From the NCBI GenBank assembly GCA_905216095.1, contig CAJMSQ010000036.1:1-14678 (forward strand): DNA of 14,678 nucleotides, given 5' to 3'. Position numbers and translations under genes: made by a program. The notes under the pieces are model-generated. The model was not told the origin of the DNA and did not search any database. It was given only the letters and a program-made list of their open reading frames with translations. Below, piece by piece: positions 8,196 to 13,765 of this stretch. Positions within the stretch are counted from its first letter, which is position 1; the number at the start of each line of letters is the position of its first letter. This DNA is from an uncultured bacterium (GTDB lineage Bacteria; Bacteroidota; Bacteroidia; Bacteroidales; Bacteroidaceae).

Positions 8196-8386
8196 CCGAT
8201 TATCCTTGCCCGATATTCATTCGGTGTGCATCCGACCCGTTTCTTGAACATACGGCACAAGTGCTGCGGATATTGGAATCCTAATGAATAAGCTATCTGG
8301 CTTACTGTATCCTGTGTACCGGCTATACAGTCTTTTGCCATTTCAATGACTTTCTCCTGAAGAATCTTATCCATAACCATATTCAA
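8192..8386 (-). CDS. Small AraC-type half DNA-binding domain protein (64 residues)
   Basis: The 64 residues match only the second half of an AraC DNA-binding domain: connecting helix (LQEKVIEMAKDCIAG), then a helix-turn-helix (VSQIAYSLGFQYPQHLCRMF) and the family ending GCTPNEYR. The sensor domain and first helix-turn-helix are missing. It has its own promoter, with a TACCTTTG box only about 20 nt before the ATG, and its TGA overlaps the next gene's ATG, so the two are probably translationally coupled. It is not a frameshifted piece of the next gene, because that protein has a complete DNA-binding domain. It may be a degraded regulator kept for its promoter and coupling, or a working mini-regulator; the sequence cannot decide. 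Starts at Met3 or Met5 are also possible. Confidence 0.65.
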   Translation of the reverse strand: MNMVMDKILQEKVIEMAKDCIAGTQDTVSQIAYSLGFQYPQHLCRMFKKRVGCTPNEYRARIIG

Positions 8387-8405
8387 ATCCGTTTTATTCC
8401 AGACA

Positions 8406-8469
8406 CAAAGGTAGAGGATTATATGGAGATTGCCATAACCTCAATTACGGATAATATAACCTTGACTAC
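8406..8469 (-). promoter_or_regulatory. Operator A and promoter of the AraC gene pair
   Basis: Read on the - strand, half-sites GTAGTC (8469-8464) and GTAATT (8448-8443) start exactly 21 bp apart, with AGGTTAT and TATCC between them. The 34-bp element (8469-8436) is followed after 22 nt by the -7 box TACCTTTG (8413-8406). No -33 box is recognisable at the expected distance. The half-site spacing and the distance to the -7 box are the same as in the two + strand copies (operators B and C), suggesting autoregulation by the AraC protein. Confidence 0.7.
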
Positions 8470-8477
8470 AGATTAAT

Positions 8478-8562
8478 GTAGTTCTTTCCGAAAATCATGT
8501 AATTGTGGTTATAACATCCGTAATTCATCTACATTATATTTTCAGACATATGCTTAACTTTG
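8478..8562 (+). promoter_or_regulatory. Operator B and promoter of the DUF362-MATE operon
   Basis: Half-sites GTAGTT (8478), GTAATT (8499) and GTAATT (8520) lie in a strict 21-bp ladder. The 34-bp element 8499-8532 matches operator C in 27 of 34 positions. It ends 22 nt before a -7 box TAACTTTG (8555-8562). The expected -33 position overlaps the end of the element and has no TTTG, the pattern of an activator-dependent promoter. Transcription should start near 8567-8570, about 36 nt before the DUF362 start codon. Confidence 0.75.
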
Positions 8563-8604
8563 CATTAATAATCTGAAATACTAAATTCAAAAAATCCAGA
8601 GATA

Positions 8605-9666
8605 ATGAAACGTATATCAGTCATAATGATTGCAAGTTTATTTGTAATGGGAACAAATGCCGGAGCACAATCCGGTCCGGTTCCCGGGAAAAACGGTAAT
8701 AAGTATTTGCCTTACGAAGAACGTACGGGCAATGAATCCGTAGTCTATTTCACACGTAGCCTCAGTGCCGAAGGGCTAATCAAGGCATATGAACAGGTAA
8801 GTGCGAACATCAAGGGACAGACAGGTGTAAAACTGCATACCGGGGAGCAGAATGGACCGAACATCATACCTCGTGAGTGGGTAAAAGCTCTGCTTGACAA
8901 GGATCTTCCCAATGCCAACATCGTGGAAACAAATACCTATTACCGGGGCGACCGTTATACGACCGAGCAGCACCGACGAACATTGGATGTGAACGGCTGG
9001 ACATTCCGCCACGTGGATATTCTGGACGAGGAAGATACCTTGACATTGCCTGTCCACGGTGGTAAATGGTTCAAGGAGATGTCCGTGGGCAGCCATACGA
9101 CAGACTACAACTCACTTGTGGTACTTACCCACTTCAAAGGTCATACGCAAGGCGGTTTCGGCGGCAGCAACAAGAACATCGGTATCGGTTGTGCGGACGG
9201 ACGTCTCGGAAAGGCTTGGATTCATACCACTCCGGGACAGAACAACCAATGGGACATCAGAGAAGAAGAGTTCATGGAACGCATGACCGAATCCACAAAG
9301 GCTGTCATTGATTACTTTGGCAGGCAAATCACGTATGTCAATGTAATGCGCAATATGTCGGTATCGTGCGATTGCGAGGGAGTGAATGCCGCTCCTGTCG
9401 TGACCCCGAATGTCGGAATACTTTCTTCCACTGATATTCTGGCTTTGGATCAGGCTTGCGTGGATTTGGTTTATGCCATGACCGAAGCCGAACACCATGA
9501 CCTGGTGGAACGCATCGAGAGCCGGCACGGATTGCGCCAATTGTCATACATGAAGGAGCTGGGAATGGGCAATGACAGATACATTTTAATCGACTTGGAT
9601 AATGGAGGCAAGCGCATTACTGCTGCGGAAGCAGTCAAGGGTCTGAAACCATTTGTCAAGGAATAG
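8605..9666 (+). CDS. Exported DUF362 domain protein without ferredoxin insert
   Basis: The 353-residue protein has a Sec-type signal peptide (residues 1 to about 21, ending NAGA before QS, no lipobox cysteine), so it is probably periplasmic. The rest fits DUF362: GVKLHTGE, the block VETNTYYRGDR, HFKGHTQGGFGGSNKNIGIGC (HFKGH at 176-180, Cys196), the Cys-x-Cys of SCDCEG (255, 257), and VTPNVGILSSTDILALDQAC. Many family members carry two CxxCxxC ferredoxin motifs after the GIGC block; here that part is replaced by a short linker with no cysteines, so no classical 4Fe-4S cluster is expected. The family's biochemical function is unknown. It is the first gene after operator B and is followed after 77 nt by the MATE gene with no promoter or terminator seen between. 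Confidence 0.82.
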   Translation: MKRISVIMIASLFVMGTNAGAQSGPVPGKNGNKYLPYEERTGNESVVYFTRSLSAEGLIKAYEQVSANIKGQTGVKLHTGEQNGPNIIPREWVKALLDKDLPNANIVETNTYYRGDRYTTEQHRRTLDVNGWTFRHVDILDEEDTLTLPVHGGKWFKEMSVGSHTTDYNSLVVLTHFKGHTQGGFGGSNKNIGIGCADGRLGKAWIHTTPGQNNQWDIREEEFMERMTESTKAVIDYFGRQITYVNVMRNMSVSCDCEGVNAAPVVTPNVGILSSTDILALDQACVDLVYAMTEAEHHDLVERIESRHGLRQLSYMKELGMGNDRYILIDLDNGGKRITAAEAVKGLKPFVKE

Positions 9667-9743
9667 GCACACTTCACTCCTTATTTCTTTATGGCGGCAT
9701 TCCGGTTCATCGTAATTCAGGTAAATCACTCTTTAGAAAACGT

Positions 9744-11171
9744 ATGAGGACACAGGCTGGCAAGACAAACGCACTGCTTGCGTCAATCCGTGACGGTAAA
9801 CCGATGATGCTGCAGCAACAGCTCCGTCTGACCGTACTGCTCAGCGTTCCTGCAATCATTGCACAACTCTCCTCTATTGTCATGCAATATATCGATGCGG
9901 CGATGGTGGGACACCTCGGAGCCGAGGCTTCAGCTGCCATCGGACTGGTATCGACGACCACATGGCTCTTTTGGGGACTGTGTGTGGCGGCTGCCACCGG
10001 ATTTTCCGTACAAGTGGCACATAAAATCGGAGCGGGCGATATGCAAGGAGCACGTGCCGTGTTGCGGCAGTCGATAACCGCCACATTTGTTTTCAGCCTG
10101 TTATTAGCTGTGCTTGGTACGGCAATCAGCAGTATGCTTCCCGGTTGGTTGGGAGGCGATGTATCCATTCGCCGTGATGCATCGCTTTACTTTTTTATTT
10201 TCTCACTTTTCTTACCCGCCTTACAGATGAACTTCCTTGCAGGAGGCATGTTGCGCTGCAGCGGCAATATGCACGTGCCGAGTATGGCGGGTGTGACGAT
10301 GTGCATACTGGATATTGTTTTCAATTTTCTTCTGATTTTCCCTTCGCGAGAATGGCATGTGGCTGGTGTATCTTTCACGATACCGGGTGCAGGCTTGGGA
10401 GTGAAAGGCGCAGCATTGGGTACGGCTGCTGCCGAAGCAATAGTTGCCGGAATATTGCTGTGGTATCTTTGGACTCGTTCCAATTATTTAAGACTGACAG
10501 AAGAACAGGGATGTTTCCGCCCGCTGACTACTACGCTAAAGAAGGCACTCCATATCGGCCTTCCTATGGGAATAGAACATATTGTCATTTGCGGTGCACA
10601 AATCATGACGACGGTTATCGTGGCACCGCTGGGCGTCTTCGCCATTGCTGCCAACTCATTTGCCATCACAGCCGAAAGTCTTTGCTATATGCCCGGTTAT
10701 GGAATTGCGGACGCAGCCACTACATTAGTCGGACAGAGTATCGGTGCCGGTCGCCGAAGACTGACCCGCAGTTTCGCTCGTATCACCGTATTTATGGGAA
10801 TGTTCATCATGGGGATGATGGGCATACTCATGTATCTGTTCGCACCTCAGATTATCGGTTTGATGACTCCCGTCGGGGAAATCCGGGACTTGGGCGTGAT
10901 GGCCCTGCGCATCGAGGCATTCGCCGAACCGATGTTTGCTGCATCGATTGTAGCTTATGGTGTATTTGTCGGGGCGGCGGACACGCTTGTCCCATGTCTG
11001 ATGAATTTCTTCAGCATCTGGGCGGTGCGTCTGTCATTGGCCGCGTTGCTCGCCCCGTCATTGGGACTGAAAGGCGTATGGATAGCCATGTGCGTCGAAC
11101 TGTGTTTCAGGGGAGTGATTTTCCTAATTCGCCTGAAGCGGGAACGATGGATGAGAAACATAATAAAATAA
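9744..11171 (+). CDS. MATE family efflux transporter
   Basis: A multidrug and toxin extrusion family protein of 475 residues, the usual length, with about twelve hydrophobic segments spread over the whole sequence. It should export a cationic or amphipathic compound through the inner membrane using a Na+ or H+ gradient. Characteristic parts are the first membrane segment PAIIAQLSSIVMQYIDAAMVG and, near the middle, GLPMGIEHIVICGAQIMTTV. The start at 9744 keeps the family-like lead-in IRDGKPMMLQQQLRLT; Met21 and Met22 are less likely starts. Substrate cannot be predicted. It is placed 77 nt downstream of the DUF362 gene and probably in its operon. It ends 5 nt before operator C of the next operon. 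Confidence 0.93.
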   Translation: MRTQAGKTNALLASIRDGKPMMLQQQLRLTVLLSVPAIIAQLSSIVMQYIDAAMVGHLGAEASAAIGLVSTTTWLFWGLCVAAATGFSVQVAHKIGAGDMQGARAVLRQSITATFVFSLLLAVLGTAISSMLPGWLGGDVSIRRDASLYFFIFSLFLPALQMNFLAGGMLRCSGNMHVPSMAGVTMCILDIVFNFLLIFPSREWHVAGVSFTIPGAGLGVKGAALGTAAAEAIVAGILLWYLWTRSNYLRLTEEQGCFRPLTTTLKKALHIGLPMGIEHIVICGAQIMTTVIVAPLGVFAIAANSFAITAESLCYMPGYGIADAATTLVGQSIGAGRRRLTRSFARITVFMGMFIMGMMGILMYLFAPQIIGLMTPVGEIRDLGVMALRIEAFAEPMFAASIVAYGVFVGAADTLVPCLMNFFSIWAVRLSLAALLAPSLGLKGVWIAMCVELCFRGVIFLIRLKRERWMRNIIK

Positions 11172-11176
11172 TATCT

Positions 11177-11240
11177 GTAATTGGGGTTATCTTCTCTGTA
11201 ATCCATCTACCGGAACTCTCTGTCATCCGCTGTAATTTTG
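11177..11240 (+). promoter_or_regulatory. Operator C and promoter of the DUF3737-C-S lyase operon
   Basis: Half-sites GTAATT (11177) and GTAATC (11198) start 21 bp apart, with GGTTAT at 11185-11190 and a shared ending CATCTAC (11204-11210). Of its 34 positions 27 equal operator B. A -7 box TAATTTTG (11233-11240) follows after exactly 22 nt, as at B and A. No -33 TTTG is present. The predicted transcript starts near 11245 and has a leader of about 95-100 nt. Confidence 0.75.
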
Positions 11241-11273
11241 CAATGTGAAATCAGAAGAAAAACTATTTGAAAC

Positions 11274-11308
11274 TATTACTGTCCGATAAACTTTAGAGGA
11301 TAGTAATA
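11274..11308 (+). promoter_or_regulatory. Leader hairpin upstream of the DUF3737 gene
   Basis: TATTACTGTCC (11274-11284) pairs with GGATAGTAATA (11298-11308) over 11 bp with a single G-U pair, around a 13-nt loop. No T-tract follows, so it is not an intrinsic terminator. It lies inside the predicted leader and could stabilise the mRNA, bind a regulator or affect translation. Confidence 0.5.
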
Positions 11309-11313
11309 AATCA

Positions 11314-11343
11314 ATGAGCAAGACAACTAAAATAATATTCTAA
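11314..11343 (+). CDS. Possible nine-codon leader ORF (MSKTTKIIF)
   Basis: ATG at 11314 opens a nine-codon frame whose TAA (11341-11343) directly abuts the ATG of the DUF3737 gene, in the same reading frame. If translated it would deliver ribosomes right at the next start and so couple translation. It has no visible ribosome binding site and is short enough to occur by chance. Confidence 0.25.
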   Translation: MSKTTKIIF

Positions 11344-12210
11344 ATGCAACTGATTAAAGATACAGAATTCGGGGGCGAGCGTCCCTTGTTCGAGTCCCAT
11401 GATCTCCGTCTGGAGAATGTGATTATCCGCGCCGGCGAATCGGCCATCAAGGAATGCAGCAATATAGAAGCTGTAAATTGCCGCTTCGAGGGCAACTATC
11501 CCTTTTGGCATGTACACGGTTTCAATATCGCCCGTTGCTATTTCGACGTCGGAGGGCGTTCGGCCTTGTGGTATTCCGACCACCTGAAGATGACCGACAC
11601 GATTATCGACGCACCGAAGATGTTCCGTGAAATGGACGAGATAGACCTTGAAAAGGTAACGATGAACGATGCTGATGAAGTATTCTGGCGTTGTAACGGC
11701 ATCCGCATCAAAAATCTCAAGTTGCACGGTGGAACCTATCCTTTCATGTTCAGCAACAATATTTACGTAGACGGATTGGAGAGCGACAGCAAGTATGTCT
11801 TCCAGTACGTGAAGAATGCGGAAATCCACAACGCCAGAATAACGACGAAAGATGCGTTTTGGGAAGTGGAAAATGTGACCATCTACGATTCCGAACTCAA
11901 CGGAGAGTATCTCGGCTGGCATTCGAAGAACCTGCGTCTGGTAAACTGCCACATCACCGGCGAGCAACCGCTATGCTATGCTCACGACCTCATACTGGAG
12001 AACTGCACCTTCGGCCCTGACTGCGACCGCGCATTCGAGTACAGCACGTTACAGGCCGACATTCGCGGTGCCATCACGAACATCAAGAACCCGATGTCGG
12101 GACGTATCGTGGCCGACGAGTACGGTTCCATTACCATAGACGAGAACATCAAGGCTCCTGCCGATTGTGAAATCCGTCTTCGGGACGAACGCACCTGTTT
12201 TACTGATTAA
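11344..12210 (+). CDS. DUF3737 family protein (predicted beta-helix)
   Basis: A 288-residue protein recognised as DUF3737, a family of unknown function. The sequence is built of repeated short strands of the type 'I-N-C-x-F/I-x-G' (VNCRFEGNYPFW, ARCYFDVGG, HNARITTKDAFWEVE, VNCHITGEQPLC), the pattern of a right-handed parallel beta-helix. There is no signal peptide or membrane segment, so it is probably cytoplasmic. The ATG at 11344 gives MQLIKDTEFGGERPLFESHD, which fits the family start. It is followed after 9 nt by the C-S lyase gene, indicating one operon and perhaps a joint task. Identification is from memory of the family; no enzymatic residues can be named. Confidence 0.8.
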   Translation: MQLIKDTEFGGERPLFESHDLRLENVIIRAGESAIKECSNIEAVNCRFEGNYPFWHVHGFNIARCYFDVGGRSALWYSDHLKMTDTIIDAPKMFREMDEIDLEKVTMNDADEVFWRCNGIRIKNLKLHGGTYPFMFSNNIYVDGLESDSKYVFQYVKNAEIHNARITTKDAFWEVENVTIYDSELNGEYLGWHSKNLRLVNCHITGEQPLCYAHDLILENCTFGPDCDRAFEYSTLQADIRGAITNIKNPMSGRIVADEYGSITIDENIKAPADCEIRLRDERTCFTD

Positions 12211-12219
12211 GACGAGAAT

Positions 12220-13422
12220 ATGAAATACGACTTCGAAGAACAAATTTCGCGACGGGGAACCGATTCCTACAAATGGGACAGCGCTTCAGACGAAAATGTA
12301 TTGCCGATGTGGGTGGCAGATATGGATTTCCGTACAGCCCCGGCCATTGTCGATGCTTTGCGCCGGCGGGTAGAGCATGGTATTTTCGGTTATACCCGCG
12401 TACCCGACAGCTATTATGAAGCTATTATGAGTTGGTTCGCACGCCGGCACGATTGGAAGATTGGCCGTGAATGGATTATTTACACATCGGGCGTAGTCCC
12501 GGCCATCTCGGCAGTCATCAAGGCTTTGACCGTTCCGGGAGATAAGGTGTTGGTGCAGACTCCCGTCTATAATTGTTTCTTTTCGTCCATCCGCAACAAC
12601 GGGTGTGAAATAAAGTCATCGCCTTTGCGCCTTGCCGGCAATACTTACACGGTTGATTACGAAGATTTGGAGCACAAGGCCGCCGATTCCAAAGTGAAAG
12701 TAATGCTGCTGTGCAATCCCCACAATCCTGCCGGACGTGTATGGAAGCGTGAGGAACTGGTACGTATCGGCGAAATCTGCATCCGGCACGGCGTTACGGT
12801 CGTCTCGGACGAGATTCATTGTGAACTGTTTTTTCCGGGACACCGTTACACGCCTTTTGCCTCTATCTCAAAAGAATTCCTACAGCATTCCGTCACCTGT
12901 ATCTCCCCAAGCAAGGCATTCAATATCGCCGGATTGCAGATTGCAAACATCGTCTGCGCCGATGCCGACCGCCGTACGAGAATAGACCGGGCCATCAACG
13001 ACAACGAAGTATGCGACGTCAATCCGTTCGGAGTAATCGCCACCCAAGCGGCATACGACGAAGGAGAAGAATGGTTGAACCAACTCATCGAATACCTGCA
13101 CGCCAATTATCTGTATCTGCGGGAATTCTGTCGTGAGCATCTGCCGGATTTTCCCGTCACGGTATTGGAGGGAACTTATCTTGTCTGGATGGACTGCCGC
13201 AACCTCGGAATGTCCTCGGAAGAGCTTGAGCGGCGATTGGTAGCCGACGCCCGGTTGTGGCTCAATGCCGGAACGATGTACGGCACAGAGGGGGAAGGAT
13301 TCATGCGCTGGAATATCGCCTGCCCGCGCAATACGCTGACAGAAGGCTTGAACCGTTTTGTGAAATTCGTACACTCTGCCAATCATATCCCTGAGGATTC
13401 CGGAAATATGAATGTCAGTTAA
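12220..13422 (+). CDS. MalY/PatB-type PLP-dependent C-S beta-lyase
   Basis: A fold-type I PLP enzyme of 400 residues, the usual MalY/PatB length. This family cleaves L-cystathionine or other cysteine S-conjugates to a thiol, pyruvate and ammonia. Visible features: the N-terminal DENVLPMWVADMDF block, NPHNPAGRVW (166-175), Asp197 in VVSDEIHCEL (expected to contact the pyridine nitrogen), and Lys232 in SPSKAFNIAGLQIAN (Schiff-base lysine). The end RWNIACPRNTLTEGLNRF carries the conserved arginine for the substrate carboxylate. It sits 9 nt after the DUF3737 gene, under operator C, and a terminator follows about 70 nt downstream. A role in methionine biosynthesis is possible, but linkage to an efflux pump and a regulator favours catabolism of S-conjugates (inference). 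MalY in E. coli also has a regulatory role. Confidence 0.92.
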   Translation: MKYDFEEQISRRGTDSYKWDSASDENVLPMWVADMDFRTAPAIVDALRRRVEHGIFGYTRVPDSYYEAIMSWFARRHDWKIGREWIIYTSGVVPAISAVIKALTVPGDKVLVQTPVYNCFFSSIRNNGCEIKSSPLRLAGNTYTVDYEDLEHKAADSKVKVMLLCNPHNPAGRVWKREELVRIGEICIRHGVTVVSDEIHCELFFPGHRYTPFASISKEFLQHSVTCISPSKAFNIAGLQIANIVCADADRRTRIDRAINDNEVCDVNPFGVIATQAAYDEGEEWLNQLIEYLHANYLYLREFCREHLPDFPVTVLEGTYLVWMDCRNLGMSSEELERRLVADARLWLNAGTMYGTEGEGFMRWNIACPRNTLTEGLNRFVKFVHSANHIPEDSGNMNVS

Positions 13423-13489
13423 AATATTGATGATATGTAGACATGGTATAGAACAACTGTCGTTCCCATCCATCTCATCCAAAATATAC

Positions 13490-13534
13490 AAACGGCGTGA
13501 TGTTCCTTGACAAAGGATGTCACGCCGTTTTCTA
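13490..13534 (+). terminator. Intrinsic terminator after the C-S lyase gene
   Basis: AAACGGCGTGA (13490-13500) and TCACGCCGTTT (13520-13530) form a perfect 11-bp stem. CCTT and AAGG extend it inside as an imperfect inner helix. The stem runs into TTTTCTAT. It lies 67 nt after the lyase stop codon and closes the DUF3737-lyase operon. Confidence 0.85.
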
Positions 13535-13535
13535 T

Positions 13536-13685
13536 GTAAACAATTCACTTACAATATTCTGAATATGGGAGCAAACCCAATCACACGGGCATCCGTTCCT
13601 TCTTCCTGCAGAAAGTTTTTCCTTTCCGTCCGTTAATTGCGGGCAGGTCCGTACCATCTGCACCTCACCCTTTTTTGAAATAACA
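13536..13685. other. Non-coding stretch between terminator and wzi promoter
   Basis: With the flanking terminator and promoter, this belongs to a gap of 343 nt between the lyase and wzi genes. No convincing gene is seen: the only frame of note is a 66-codon reading frame on the - strand (13732-13532) with no recognisable family and no promoter evidence. No repeat or RNA gene was recognised. Confidence 0.5.
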
Positions 13686-13717
13686 ATTGTCAGGAATAAG
13701 AATATTTTGTACTTTTG
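13686..13717 (+). promoter_or_regulatory. Promoter of the wzi-like gene
   Basis: A -7 box TACTTTTG (TAnnTTTG) lies at 13710-13717, with ATTG at 13686-13689 as a -33 element after a 20-nt spacer. Transcription should start near 13722, about 44 nt before the start codon. Unlike the three module promoters it has a -33 element and no GTAATT/GGTTAT element. Confidence 0.65.
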
Positions 13718-13765
13718 TGCAATAACGGCCACCGGCCGCTTTTACCAAGAAAAACAGACCCGCAC

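Noticed and set aside
8192..8386. Small AraC fragment as a frameshifted piece of the neighbouring AraC gene
   Set aside because: The neighbouring protein already contains both helix-turn-helix units and its own terminal PNEYR; joining the frames would give the fragment in front of a sensor domain, not a normal AraC layout.
9712..9738. A fourth operator-like copy before the MATE gene (GTAATT at 9712)
   Set aside because: It matches only 12 of the 17 invariant positions, has no GTAAT in the second half-site, and has no TAnnTTTG box at the required distance, which would fall inside the gene.
10301..11248. 315-codon + strand frame overlapping the MATE gene
   Set aside because: It is in another frame within an intact MATE gene, is rich in Arg, Ser and His as expected for an out-of-frame reading, and extends through operator C.
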